64,000 nt of DNA from Brachionus plicatilis (taxonomy: Eukaryota; Rotifera; Eurotatoria; Ploima; Brachionidae). The position numbers and the translations under genes are program-made. Position 1 is the stretch's first letter; each line of letters begins with the position of its first letter. Of the stretch, positions 1 to 13,408 are shown one piece after another. Under the pieces are notes generated by a model that was given only the letters and a program-made list of their open reading frames with translations, did not search any database and was not told the DNA's origin. The stretch is taken from NCBI GenBank assembly GCA_010279815.1, contig QEOQ01000253.1, forward strand, positions 583,977 to 647,976, read 5' to 3'.

Positions 1-178
1 GTCTAAATTTTCTAGACATACTGTATGAATACCTATTTATAATTAAAATTAGAAAACTCAATGAGTTGACATAATTTTTAATAAATATACTCTCGCTACA
101 TCAGATTAAATAATTATTAAAAAAAACGTAGTTTTGTTAAGCATTTTATTTGTGGCAAAAGGTTTTGAACTTGAACAT

Positions 179-3100
179 TTAAACGAATGTAATTTTAAGG
201 CTTTGAAAATCATAAACATCAGCGGAACCATCAATTATTAAATCATCTTCTTTTTTCCAGCTTATTTTACCATGCACACTCTTTTTGTCATTGCTTTTTA
301 GATTTTCAAGCGAAACATCACTTGGTATAGACAATGATGAAGTCGTTAGATCATTTAATTTGTCAACATCACTTTTCTTATACTTGAGAACTATTTTGTT
401 AGGTCTATCTTGGTATTTTATTTTTTTTGGAATATTTTTTGACTCGTTGGTAAGATCTGAGGAATCATTTTTATCAATCAATTTTGATGTGATTTTAAGA
501 TGTTTAGATTCGGGTGTTCTCGAGGTAAGTATATACTCATAATCTGGAAAATCTATTTCGTCCGATCCCATGCTATTGACATCATCATTTATTTTTACCA
601 AATTGTTGTTTATATCATTTATTTGGTTCGTAAGAATCTTTAATGAAAAATCCCCTAATGTATCTACGACATTTGTTACCCCAAACTCTATCGCACTTAC
701 ATTTCTACTGTCATTTTCTTGACCAGATAATTGTTCAACATAATTTAAGTCTACTAAGTTAGCTTCGTTTCTGTTAGCCTCATTTTCCGGCTCTAATGAA
801 GATGATATGTTGCAGGTTTTTACTGATGCATTTGAAAATTTTGTTTTATTTCCACCGGATTTTGCGTCATTGTCATTTTTTTCTTTTTTATTTGATTGAA
901 AACCTATGGATATTTAAAAATTATTAAGTTTTAATTTAAAATTTAATTTTTAAATTATTCAATCGGATTACCGAAGCCCGTATCTATTTTTCAAAATTTC
1001 TTAACTTTAAGTGATGGATACCAAATAACTACAGGCGTATGTGAAGGCTCAAAAATTATTTTTTAGCTATTTTGTATATTTATTAATGATTTTAAAAAAA
1101 AATCTCTCTCATTTTAAGAAGAAAGGAAATCTTAAGAAGTATCAGTTGTTGATTAGGAATCAAATGCGGATTTACCGAGAAAAAACGTGGTCTAGTCGGT
1201 TAGGTGAACCGAATTTCACCTATTATGGGAACAATTCTTGTTCTTGGCTTTTGTGAACTATTAATTCAGCTAATTTTTTTGTATACGAAAAAAGATTAGG
1301 TGAACATTTTTTAGATTAAGTGAACAAAAGATTTCTTTTTTGAGCAAGATTAGTGATAATTTTTTCATTTAGCTCTTCGATTTAAAAAAAAACTTAATTC
1401 TTTGTTTGAATATCTAATTAAATTCGAAGACTAAACTCAATTTTACCTGAATCAATAATATGTGATCAAATTGCATTAAGATCACCCTCTAGAATAAATT
1501 TTCCACGTCTCTTTAGATATCCAGGAAAAGTTCAAAAGAAAGTATACTATTTGATGAATTATAAATACTTAAAATAAAAAAAATTTATATCTTAATTCAA
1601 AGAATGTGTGCATAGTATTCATCAAATGAATAACTTTATTTAAACGCAATTTCCTCCATCTCTCAAATTTTGTCATTTTACTTATTTTTTTTCAATATTA
1701 CCTTAAACTTTTATAAAATTAGGTGAACAATTTTTAGGTTAGGTGAACTAATAGTTCACAAACCCTGAGAACAAGAATTGTTCCCATAATAGGTGAAATA
1801 TGGCTCATTTAACACTACTTTCACCTAAAACTAACCGACAAGACCCAAAAAACGAATAAAGAATAAGTAATTTATCAATTTTCCTTATCTTTTACATTTT
1901 TATTCTTGTCATTCAAATAATTATTTTGTTGCTAGAATAAGTTTATTCTGTTTATTCTATTAAATAGTCAATAAATTTTTTTTGCCAGGCCAAATAGGCT
2001 CAAATTTTTGTTTTTTTTCACTTAAAAAAAGGTTAAATTTGTCACCCCCAAAAAGTTTAGGCTATTTATAATCAAGATTGTTTAAAAGTTTAAGTCCAAG
2101 TTGGTAAAAAAAATAAAAAAATTCCCGACTTGGACTTTTAAACAACTCTGTTTATAATTTAAACTGAGCAAATTAAAAATTATACTGATAATAAATTTTT
2201 TGAAAAAAATTACTGATTTTGAATATAAAGTTAAAAAAAAAACAATTCAAAAATTAGCATTTAAGTACCTAATACTCTCTAAGATTAAAACTACTATAGT
2301 AAAATGCACACAGCCAAAAGATAGAAAATCAGTCAATAAAAAGATTACAGAGTCATTGCAGATACTAAATTTAGATGATAAAAATCTTTAATCTGCTGTT
2401 ACATTTTCCATATTAAGTTTTTTTTTAAGAATAAAAGCTAATTATAATCTTTAGTATTGTTTTTTTTCCTAAAAATCACAGAAAATTATCCAAAAACTTT
2501 CCGAAAAAGAAAAATTAACACCGGGCGTTCAAAATTATTACCAGGTGAGCTTGTGGTACTGTTAGAGCTAGCTACAGTGGCAACAGTAAGGGATTTTTCG
2601 AAATTTCCAGGACACTTAGATTGCAAGACTACTTTTGAGTTTTTATATTGAGTGTTACTTTTAAAGCTTGATTTGTTTAATGTCGATTTTGAGCGAACAT
2701 TTTTGTTTGGCTTTAGAACAACGACCCGAATTTTGGGCACAAAAAGGCAAAAAAGAATCACTGTTGCGCTCAAACTCAAACACATTGCCATTGTGGTTAG
2801 TTGTATCTTGACAACAAAGTTTTTTTAAAAAATAAATCAAATTCAAATAAAATACTTTGTAGTTATTTTTTGGTGATTTGCTGGTACCAGCCGCTGCAGT
2901 TGTACCGAAATAAATTGGAATAAAAGCAACCCAAATTATGCAGATAGAGTACATGGTGAATCCGATGAAACGAGCTTCGTTAAAATTTTCCGGAATTTTA
3001 CGAGTTTTAATGGCATAGATTGTACAAAGAATAACAAGAAAAAAATTATACAAAAACGAAACTGCTAGATGAGTATTTTGAGTTTTACACTGGAGAATTA

Positions 3101-6100
3101 CTCTCTTTGGGTCGTCATAGTCAAAGCTTGTGCCAGGCGGACTTTAAAAAATTCAAGTTTTTTTATTTTATATTTAATTATTTAATATCTACCTAATTGA
3201 TATCCAAATGAATATAGCTACAACTTGAACTGAAATTATTGAACCACATATGACCAGTTGAGATTTTGGGCTTACATAACTTGCTTGTCTGACCTGTTTT
3301 ATGCTATTGTTGAATATTCTGGACAATCGATTCGTTTTCGTGAATAGAGCTGATAAACAGATAGTTAAGCTGGTGCTGAAACCAAAACGGAGAAGTAGAC
3401 ATGAGGCAAAATTTGGTTTCGTGACTAAAATCAAAAATTAAGCATTCAACAATCTTTATTATCAAATTTTTTTTAAACTTTTTTGATAATACAAGATCTT
3501 TTTTATTTTGTTCCTTTTTAAATCAAGTGAGTATTAAAAAAAAATCCAAAATTAAAAAATTAAAACTACAATGGCATGATTTAATTTGAAGAATGAATTT
3601 AAAATTGTTTATTCTTTCAATTACAAAGCCTCTATAAAAATAATTCGCAAAAAATATTGTTTTGATTGTTATAACCCTGATTTTTATTTTTAAGTGTCTT
3701 CAAAAGAAATTTTTTGAATTTAACTACAAATACAAATTTTTTGAATTTAACTTTTGTTTTTTCAGTAAATATAGTACTTGAAGTATATGATATATTGTAT
3801 ATTGATATATTGTATAAATATATACTAGTTTACAATTGCAGTAATATTAAGTTAGTTATTTTTTGAGTCAAAATAGGCATTTGAAGATGTCACATTTTTT
3901 ATTTATTTATTTATTTATTTATATAATTACTGCACCTCATAGGCGACTTAAAAAAAAAAAAAAAAAAAATAAAAAAAGCTAAGATTAAATTAAATAAACT
4001 TTTAAATAAACTTTTTAATTCGGAAAAAACATATTTTTTTAATTCCGGGATAAGACCAGATTAGACTGTTCCTAGCATATGATTTATTTTTATCTTTTTA
4101 CTTTTTTCAATCCTTTGTGGTGATTATTTAATTTAATTAAAAGAATTTTTGTATAAAAATTTTTGCGAATTTGAAGAATGGATTATTTGAACTTTTTACT
4201 CAAATAACCTGATCTAAATTAATGTGAGTAAAAATTTTTATTAGAAGAAAAATATGAATTTGCCAGTCAAAAATTTTACTGCAAATGTGGCTAGCTGCCG
4301 ACTGGTGCGGCTAGATCAACACTAAATTTTAATTATTCAATTTTCCTAAACAAACATTACGAATTTCTAAATAATAAAATAAAATTTTGATATTAGTGAA
4401 CCCTGTGAAGCAAATATTTTTAGAATTTAATAAAAAAACATATTATTGAAAACATATTAATAATTTTTTTATAACAATCAATAATATAGTATGCTTATTT
4501 GTTAAATTATTGACTATAATCTAAATCTTTGACTGTTTTTATTAAATGTTTTGAAAAAGTTTATTATGACGAATATTCTTTTTTTGAACATTTTCGAAAA
4601 TTTTTAATCAAATTTAACCAAAAAATGCCTTAAACAAAGTCTTTAGTCACAACTTAGATCTATTCCATGATAGATATCTTTAATATTTGTGGTAAAAATT
4701 TATTTAATCCACTTAATTTTCTGTTTTAAAAGTCTAAAATAAGATTACAATTTTAAGAAGAAAAATTTTAAAATAATTATTAACTATTATTTTTTAAACT
4801 TATTCAGATTTTTTTACTAATTTGGTTAGAATTAGCGTAAATTGAATTTAAAGAATATTTAAGAATATTAATAATTAAATTTTTTTACCTAACTAGCATT
4901 CAAATTAAGTCAAAAAAAATCTGTAAGAATCATTATTAAAAAGAAATTTACCTAAAAAAAATGTGACTAGATAGCTTGCCAATATACCAGCTAATAAAAC
5001 ATAGCAAAGCTCTCTTCCAGATGCTTTTATAATCGGAGTTTCATTATATCTAAGAAATAGGATTAAAAAAAATGTATTTATTAGAAAAGTTAGCATACCT
5101 TATGAATATGTAGATAATATAAATTGTTAATATTATCCCAAGTGTAGAGAATATGATTGGTATCAATGTGAATGGACTATTGAATGTCATAAACTCAATG
5201 GTCAATTTTAGACAGCTTGTTTTATTTTCATTTGGACCAAATCCTTGTGGACATTTTATACATTTGTTAATATCGACATATTGATTCTCTTCACATTTCA
5301 CACATACCCAGCAACAGTGATCTCCTTGTTTAACCTCACCAATGCCGCATTCTTCTTTACAAATTGATCGTGGTATTTTGTCACTATCGCTATTCCATTT
5401 TAGCAGCGATTTATCCAAAACAAATGGCTTGTTTTTTTCCCACTCGGTTATTTTTTTGTAACCAAATATTCCCTTGCCGTCTTTTTGATACTGAAATACT
5501 TCAAAAGGCGCCAGGCCATCTCCTGAATTGTCTTTATCTTTGAGAAACTCGACTTGACGTCCAGTTATTGAATTAAAATTAACATTTCTGATCGCGTTTA
5601 GAAAATCTGGTCCTTTGAAAATTATCTTGTGTTGACAATTTATTAAGTCATTAAAATTTAGTTTCGAACAATGAGCAAATATTAGATCTTGGATAGCATG
5701 GGCAATAGCAAACACACTATCAATCACAAAATGAATAAAACCATCTTGAGTAATATTAAGGGTTTCATGTCCAGTGCATAACTTGGTGTAAGATGGGCGA
5801 CGATTTGACTGAAATATTGGATTTTCAATGCGGCATTTGAATTCATCTTGCCAAAACTCTTCGAACCAAGGGTTTCTTATGTTCTTACCTGGTCTCAATT
5901 TTTGGAAATAATCGCTGAATTCTTTTATTATAAAAGATTTTGGAGCAAAAGTAATAGCTCCCTCTGCTACTAAATTATTGCTTCGAATCGATTCTATTTT
6001 GGTACCCCAACTGTCACTTGCTATCCAAAGAAAATGTCTGGTCATGTTCAAATCTTTAACCAGCTTGAGAAGTTTCCTTTACCCAAAATAAATAGTTATT

Positions 6101-9012
6101 TTTAATCCATTAATTAAATACTAAAAATTTTTTTTATTTTTATTATTTAGCAAAAAATGAAAAAAAAACTTTCAAATTCTTCAAAAAAGAATTTCAATAT
6201 TTTAGAAAAATATTTTAAAAAAATTTACTGCTAATTTTCTTGATTATCTTTTTGTTTATCCATAAGTAAAACAATAATTTATTGCTCTTGAGGTAAGATT
6301 CTTGTGAAATTAAATCATTGTTAAGTAAAAGAAAAAAAAGTGGATATGAGTTTGTGTTTTTAGTATTGACTACCATAAGTAACCTTATTTAAGTTCATCA
6401 CAAAATTATTATTTCGGATGATTTTTACTATTGATTGAAAAATAGAACCTCTTAAAAGTAGATTGATTACCTTCATTTGACAACATGCCAGAAATATTCA
6501 GAAAACTTTAAATATTTTTTACATTTTCTAACAAGCTTAAAAATTTTAAGGAAAAAATGCAATTTTTAGAAAAAAACTTCTATTTAAAATTTTTATTAAG
6601 TTTTGTACTTAAATTTTAATCAGCTTAAAAATAAAACAGGATTAATTATAGAGTTTTTGATTCATAAAAATTCTGGTTAAACCGAATTGGAACTGGAAAT
6701 ATGTTGGGGTATGCAAACACTATATGATTATTAATTTAAATAATTAAAATAAATTTCTCAAGCGACTTGGTATTGAATTTAATACTGAATTATTTTAGCT
6801 TTAATTATAAAATTTAATGAGTATTAACTCTGCAAAAATTTTCTATTTGCTGAGTTATGTTTAAAACTTGGCTTTAGTTAAACATGGTTTTTAGCAATAT
6901 AAAATATTTCTGCATTAAAATTTTTAAGTGTAAATTAATAAAATACTTATTTTTTTTATTTTGATCATTTAAAATTTGATACTTTTGACACGTTTTCCAT
7001 ATATCACAGTCAACTCTCGTTAAACCTGAATGGTTTAAACCGGAAAAATCATTCTGGATTGACTTTTCCGAATTAGATATTACCGGGATAGCTACTTTTA
7101 AGTAAAAATTCCGATTAAAAGTAAATCATTTTTCAAAAATAAAATTAAATATAAAACACTTTGAAAGTTAAACGTGAATTTTTTTGGGTCAAGTTCAGAA
7201 AATTTATTACGAATTAAAAAGTAATAGTTACATGTATTTTAATCTAAATCTAGGCAAAATTTCTGTCCGAATGACAATATAAACCAGAATAAATATTCGG
7301 ATTAAAGAGGATTTTTTACATAGAGTCGCATTCAACTGGGTTGGGGACCAATAAAACTTGTCTGAAAAGTGAATTTTCCGAATTATCGAGAGTTGACTGA
7401 TAATCTTAATATATTATTTAAATCAAGTTTAATTGAATCTTTTGGATTTGATTTCTTTTTAAGATGATTGTCATTTCCCTTTAATAACTTTAATGATTTA
7501 AATTAATAGAATTGGCTTTAAGTTTAAATTTTTTAAAAATATAAATAAAATGATTTATTATTATTTATTCATTTTGCTATATTTATCCTGTCTTTAAAAG
7601 TTTGGTGTGACTATGTATTCTATCAATTTAAATTTATGTGGAATTTGGAAATAATTATTTTATAAATATTGATTTGTCCTAATTAATCTCTTTGAAATTA
7701 AGACTAAAATAAAAAAAATTAATTTCTTATTATCAAAAAGTTAAAGGAGCATTATATTATTTTTTTTAAATTTTGGAATAATTAGATAAAATGAAAAATT
7801 GATAATAAAATTTTGAGATAACACTCCAATTAAAATTTTACCTCACATTGTGGTCTTGAAGGAAAACGACAACTCCTCGAGCATTTTTTTGCTCAAACAT
7901 TTCCATGAGAATAGCTTTGACATCATCTTCAGAGGCAGTTTGAGACAAAGTATAGGATCCAGATATACAGATGTCTTTTAAAATTTAAAATAAAAAAAAA
8001 TTCAAACAAATCAAAAAAAATACTTTTAGATTTAGCATTTGAAATGAAAGAATCGATTCCGCCAAGATTTCCCTCTTCGTTCAAAGTAGCAATATAATTC
8101 CAATTTAAAGAATGGACAAGATTTGCCATCGCTTCTGCTTGTAGCGTATCGGAAGGAAGAACGCGAGAGAAAAACGGAAACCTTTCCTTGTTGCTTAATT
8201 CAGGGCTTGTAGAGGCATAGCTTATTTGTGGAACCTTGAAAAAATTTTATTAAAATATTTTTCTTTGGAAAAATTTTATTTTTTATTCTATAAAGAAAAC
8301 TCACTTGAAATAATCTAAGTAAATTAGCTACTTGGATGGACACACTGCTACTTGCTGCTCCAATTACACCAACAACTTTTCGTTTGTGAATAGCATCTTT
8401 GTTCTTTTTTGGTTTGAAATTATTTGCCAAATCGATCAAGCTAGGATTGTTACTCAAACATGTGAAATCATTGGCAATGTTCTCCTCTTTTAACAAAAAA
8501 TAGTCACTTACAAAATTAAGAGACTTTTCCATGGCGATTGTGTCACGATCACAAGTGTCATAAATACGGGCACCCAGTTTTAAATTAGGCAAAAGATTTG
8601 TGCTATTATTAATTAAATCGATGGCAAAAAGCATCGCCTCTAGACGTTGTATTCCGCGTTCTTTTTTGATTTCACCACAAATGATCTCACTTTGTATGTA
8701 ACTATCTACAGACATGGTTGTCGTTGTCGAAAAATAGTTTATTGATTCAGAATTGCTGCTAAATTGGTCATCAGGAGTTTTTTTCGAATGCCGTGCATAC
8801 TTTGGACCATGAATAGGAAATAATCCTCCAATAAATATGTCACATTGTTCACAAAATTCTAGTTTCGAGCTGTCTAAATATTTCGTTGTATTTTTTTGGT
8901 AAGAATAAATTGATTGACTGCTGGAAACACCAGGTAACGTTGAAATGATTAATAAAAGAAGATTAGAGATAAGGTTTTTTTGTATGCTGTGAACCTTGGT
9001 GTACAACAACAT
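179..9012 (-). CDS. Metabotropic glutamate receptor (class C GPCR), 9 exons, 1,211 aa
   Basis: Exons on the minus strand: 9012-8305, 8234-8024, 7974-7842, 6076-5099, 5049-4952, 3424-3193, 3141-2856, 2806-2542, 903-179. All have GT-AG borders and matching phases. Seen: hydrophobic signal peptide near residues 14-32; Venus-flytrap ligand domain with [34 protein letters not shown] and SYASTS; cysteine-rich domain about 590-640; seven membrane segments from about 650, with [25 protein letters not shown] and [20 protein letters not shown]. These are signatures of metabotropic glutamate receptors, which bind glutamate at the plasma membrane and signal through G proteins; the PENFNEA and TTSS patterns lean to group II (mGluR2/3, insect mGluRA), by inference. 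The last exon adds a 240-aa hydrophilic cytoplasmic tail rich in Ser, Asn and Lys. Its link to exon 8 rests on phase (G|GT) only. An AATAAA signal lies at 150-145, about 30 nt past the stop. Introns 3, 5 and 8 exceed 1.4 kb and hold repeats. Confidence 0.9.
1188..1846. mobile_element. 659-bp hAT-like MITE with 8-bp target duplication
   Basis: The element is bounded by identical octamers aaaaaacg at 1180-1187 and 1847-1854. Its ends (tggtctagtcggtta at the left, taaccgacaagaccca at the right) are inverted repeats. Each arm carries a subterminal inverted block containing gggaacaattcttgttct and gtgaactatta. There is no coding capacity. An 8-bp duplication is typical of hAT elements. It sits in intron 8 of the glutamate receptor gene. 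Confidence 0.8.
2078..2152. repeat. Short inverted repeat with AAGTCCAAG ends
   Basis: The arms aagtccaagttgg and ccgacttggactt are separated by an A/T spacer of about 20 nt, with further pairing of tttaaa outside. The same AAGTCCAAG end motif borders the element at 32501-32700. It lies in intron 8 of the glutamate receptor gene. Confidence 0.5.
3899..3969. repeat. (ATTT)n microsatellite and poly-A run
   Basis: About six ATTT units at 3899-3923 and a run of 19 A at 3951-3969 lie in intron 5 (3425-4951) of the glutamate receptor gene. A remnant of a retroposon tail is possible but not shown. The rest of the intron is featureless AT-rich DNA. Confidence 0.7.
7007..7399. mobile_element. pogo/Tigger-like MITE, 393 bp
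   Basis: The left end cagtcaactctcg and right end cgagagttgactg are perfect inverted repeats. Inner blocks (cggaaaaatc..gacttttccgaatta and gtgaattttccgaattat) are also related. CAGTcaACTCTcG ends resemble pogo/Tigger DNA transposons. The TA duplication expected for that family is not preserved. It lies in intron 3 (6077-7841) of the glutamate receptor gene. Confidence 0.6.
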
Positions 9013-11383
9013 ATTTGTCTGAATTAGTTAAAAACTCATTTTACCTATTTTTTAAGTAATCTAAATAAAGCAGAATGAAAGAATTTTTTACTTTAATGAA
9101 TTACAAGATAGCAAATTATTCAAGTAATTCAAATTAGCTCGGAGAATTCAGCATCCAGGTAATTTTTAAGCTTTATGGTTAATGTCAAAAAACGTTTGTT
9201 ATTAATTATATAAATAAAACTTATTTTATAATGACAGGTAGGCTCTGTTGATAAATTTGATAAAAGACAAAATTTTCTTTATATAAAGGCAATTAAGTCT
9301 AAACTTCATATTCAGTAATTTGATTTAATAAAAAAAAGTTTTTTTATAGAATTACACTAAAGAAAATCTTTCAGAGAAAAAAATTTTTTGTTTCCTTTTT
9401 TCAAATTTTTCATTTCAAGTTTTTGTTTTCCAGTAAACAATAAAATAAAAAGCTTAAATTTTTAAAATTAAAAACATATAAAAATAAAATGGTGAATTTT
9501 TATTTTTGTATTCCTAAAATTTTCGAATCTCTATTTTTTTTTCTATTATTTAAATATAGATTAAAATTATGTGATAGAAAAGTTATTGGGTGATTCCTTC
9601 AAAGAATGACTCTCATTTTAAGTTCAATATTTAAAGATTGTGTTACCTTAATTATGAAAAAGAGATTTTGTCAATTAGCTCTATTAAATTTATTATCATT
9701 TTTTTATAAAATCAAAAAAAAATTACTGAGTAAAAAAAGTTTGTTAAATGATTAAAATATCATTGATAATTTTTATAAAGTAAAATTAAAAACAAAGATC
9801 AAATTTTATTTTATAAAATCCTTTTGACAAAACGTCAATCTATATATGAGGCGACTTAGAATAGGTTCTTTTCGTCACCCGTCTGAACTTAATGAAGATT
9901 CGGATGTTTTTGGATAGAATTTTTTCATGAAGCTTATAATTTTTTGGAGTTCAAAACAAGAAATGTGATTGATTAAACAACTAGATTAAAAAACAAAAGT
10001 AATAAAATCCAGTATCAACGATAAAAGATTATTGTTAAAGAAAACTGAAGAAAAACCTATTGAAGCTACTACATAAACTAGCGAGCATGAAACATAAATT
10101 TAAAAAAATTAAATAACAAAATAAGAGACAAAATGTAAATTCTGTGTTGTTTTCTAACACGTTATTTTAATTTCAAATTTTTCTTTATAATAGAAAAAAC
10201 TTTTCATTTTTGAAAAAATCAATTGTGTAAATATTTAATGTTCAAAATTAATTACTGATGTATCGAAAATGCATTTTTCTTGACAAAGCTTTGTTTTGTG
10301 GTCTTAAAAAAACCCAGCCTAAGCATTAAAAGAAAAAAGAAATTGTTCTAAAAAAAGTATATAAATTAATGACTTTCATAGCTTAGTAAGTCAAAGAATA
10401 TTTTACTCAATTTTTTTAGTTAATTCCTTTTAAGATTTTTCCGTAATTCATGACAAACAGGGAGTAATTTTGATTAAATTTTTAATCTAAAAAGTATTTC
10501 TAAGTTTTTTAAACTCTGTATATCAATATTACAAAAATTAATCTAAATTTAAACAATATTTATTTCCCTATTACCCATTGGTAAATATTTAAAAAAAATA
10601 ATCGTTTCTTTCAATTTTGCTTTTTTTTTTTTAAATATTAGAATAGTATAGAACATTCAAATTGGCATGTTTCTGTAACATCTTTTGGATCAATTTTTAA
10701 AATAAATAATTTTACCTATCTATAAATTTTACTAATCAAATTTTCTTTCAACTAAATATTTACAAATAAGTATAAAATTAAATTATACATTTAAAAAATG
10801 AAAAAATGAAAAAACTAAAATGAAGATGAAAAAATATAGAATTTGCTTCTTTAAAATGCTATAACAAAATATTCAAAAGGCAAAGGTGCAACTTTGATAT
10901 TTAAGAATTTAACATTAAATGTATTCAGTAGACAGAAAACTTATTAAATACGAAAAATAGATTTTTTTTTAATTATTTTTAAATATTTTTGTAAATTTTT
11001 ATTGCAATTCCTATATCTTTTTATTTAAGATTATTCATGATCTTTCAAATATTTAAGTGACTTGTTATTTTTAAATTAGATTGATTTTAATAATTTAACG
11101 TTTTTAATTTTTAAAAAACAAATTAAAGCAAATTTTATGAAAAGAAAACACTAGATACCTGGAATTAATTATCTGACAATTAAAAATATTCTTTACAGTA
11201 GAAAATTTTCAAAAGCAAATGCGGCAAACACTTCTATAGTTGAAACTGAATTATTCATTTATTAGGAATTTCCTTTTTTATATTTTGTGCAAGTCGATTG
11301 ATTCTCCTTTTTTTAATTTAAACACATTGGGGTTGAATAACTTCAAAATAAACTATTTTAACTTATCTTTTCTAATGATGTAC

Positions 11384-11449
11384 GTAAAAATATATATAGT
11401 TTTATAAAGTAAAAATATATATAGTTTTATAAAGTAAAAATATATATAG
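11384..11449. repeat. Tandem repeat, 25-bp unit, 2.6 copies
   Basis: The unit gtaaaaatatatatagttttataaa starts at 11384, 11409 and 11434, with no visible mismatch. It is a small minisatellite. Confidence 0.85.
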
Positions 11450-13160
11450 CCCATAGTTCGTTCCGATTCAGGATTTAAAAAATATTTTATATATTTAGCA
11501 ATTTTTTTGAATTGTGTTGCAAGTTTGGTTTGTGTTAACGATGAAATTAAACAATTTAAAATTTCTCAACCATCGTTTATTTATTAAATTAATTTAAACT
11601 GATTAAATTTTTTTTTTAATTTAAAGAAAACAAGGAATTTATATCAAATGAAACTAAGTATAACTAAAATAAAAGAAAAACAGACTTATATTTAATTGAT
11701 TTTAATAATCTTATTATTTTAATAATCTAATTCTTTCTATTCTTATTTTTGGTATTTTTATTTTCATCGACTTCATGACGTTATTTTTACATAAAAAATT
11801 ATGGAAAAATAGTTTTCCCGAATATCTCGCACATACCATTATACCACGGCATTAGTACTAATAAATTGAATTTTATTTTGGACAAATGTATCTGATTTTT
11901 CTTCTTTATCTAATTTAAGTTTATTTTTACTCAAAGATTATTTAATTAAAACAGTTGGCTTTGAATGCGATTGAATATTTCATAAATGTAGCATATCTCT
12001 TTGGAATGATGTTCTCTAGTTTTAAAAATAATTAAAAAGTAAAAAAATTTGAAAAATTAGCGAAAATTAAATTCATTTTTTAAATTAAATAAAAAAATAT
12101 TCTTGAATCCGAATTCTTGATTTCTGATTTGAAAGATTTTTTATTACTGCTAAATGGTCTAATATTTTAATCTCATATTTAGGTTTATTAAATGGTTTAA
12201 TATAAAGCATATTTTTTCATCTTCAATTTTTGAATTGTTTAATACATAACGGATGATTCATTATGTTTTGCAAAATTTTTAGACCCATGTTAAAGTATCA
12301 ACGGATAACCAGATAAGGTTTATATTTTACTTACTATCAAGATTTTCTAGTTTTTTATTTTATGTTTGGTACCAAGTAAGTACACTTTAATGAAGTCCTA
12401 AGCAAAAATATACACCTGATATATGAACGCGTTCGATTTTTATTACTATAATTGATAAAAAATTAAAAATATTTTTATTCTTAAAAAAATTAGGTATCCA
12501 TTGAGTTAAATATCATAGTTTTCTTAATATTCGTTCAAAAGATAAAATCTAAGTTTGGTCAAAATTTGCAAACTTTTTATGTGACTGAAAAAATCGATTT
12601 TTTATTTATAACATCTGAAGAAATCTTATAACATCTGAATAAACCAAAATTTGCACTAACACAGATACATAAAAACAAACAAGATTTATAAGTATTTATT
12701 TTATCTGTAAATCCAAAAATTTTATAGGAAAAAACAAAGCGAGTTAAAAAGTACTGTCATTTAAAGGTCAGGTATTTTTAGATTTACCCGCAATTTAAAT
12801 TATTCAAAAATTCAACTACGTAATTTAAAACCAAATGAAATGCAGCATGCGGTTTTAATTAAAAAGAAAAAAGTGCCTCATTCGACCAAAAAAATTCTCA
12901 AGATGAAAGTTATTTATAGCTAAATTTAATAGATTATTCTATTGAAAATCGATGATAAAAAATCTAAATTTTTTCATTTAAATGAGATTTTTTCTCTTTT
13001 ATTCATCAGTTATGTCTTTCGATTGTTTAATGATTTTAAAAAGATCTTAACAGAAGATTTTTGTTCATTTAATATTAAATTGTCTAAGAAACACTTAAAT
13101 GTAAAGATTTTAGTTTTGTTTGCTTTCTATTTTGATTATCCATCAGCTACAGGAAGATAT

Positions 13161-13283
13161 AGTATGTTGCAAAAGTTTAGAAATTAATTATTTTATTTAT
13201 CTTAAATTATTTATTAATTGTATTTGATCAAAAATTGAATGCAAAAGAAAAAAAATAAAAACACTAATTTGTAGAATTTTTTT
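13161..13283. repeat. About 120-bp dispersed repeat, copy 1
   Basis: The block from agtatgttgcaaaa to ttgtagaatttttt recurs at 51239-51362 with few substitutions. In both places a Tc1-like transposase remnant lies within 0.3 kb downstream on the same strand, so it may be part of one transposon family. Confidence 0.7.
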
Positions 13284-13303
13284 AAAAAATGGTTTTACAC
13301 TAG

Positions 13304-13408
13304 TTGTGGTTAAAGATTCCGACTGATTACGTACAACAATTGATTGAATCTATGCCAAAAAGAGTTTTGGCTTGTTTTAACGACAAAGGCGGTCATTTCA
13401 AATATTAA
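13304..13408 (+). pseudogene. Tc1/mariner transposase relic, C-terminal end
   Basis: The plus frame ending at the TAA at 13406-13408 reads IPTDYVQQLIESMPKRVLA followed by CFNDKGGHFKY. The pattern W..IP..Y...L..SMP.R......KGGHTKY-stop is the usual C-terminus of Tc1-family transposases. The upstream DDE catalytic region is not detectable here, so this is a short dead fragment. It is the only coding remnant found in the 9-23 kb desert. Confidence 0.6.

Noticed and set aside
11384..11449. Short direct repeats as a CRISPR array
   Set aside because: The units are contiguous with no spacers, in a eukaryotic genome; it is a minisatellite.
12942..13187. 81-codon plus-strand ORF in the desert
   Set aside because: Low-complexity composition, no recognisable motif, and its 3' end overlaps the dispersed 120-bp repeat.
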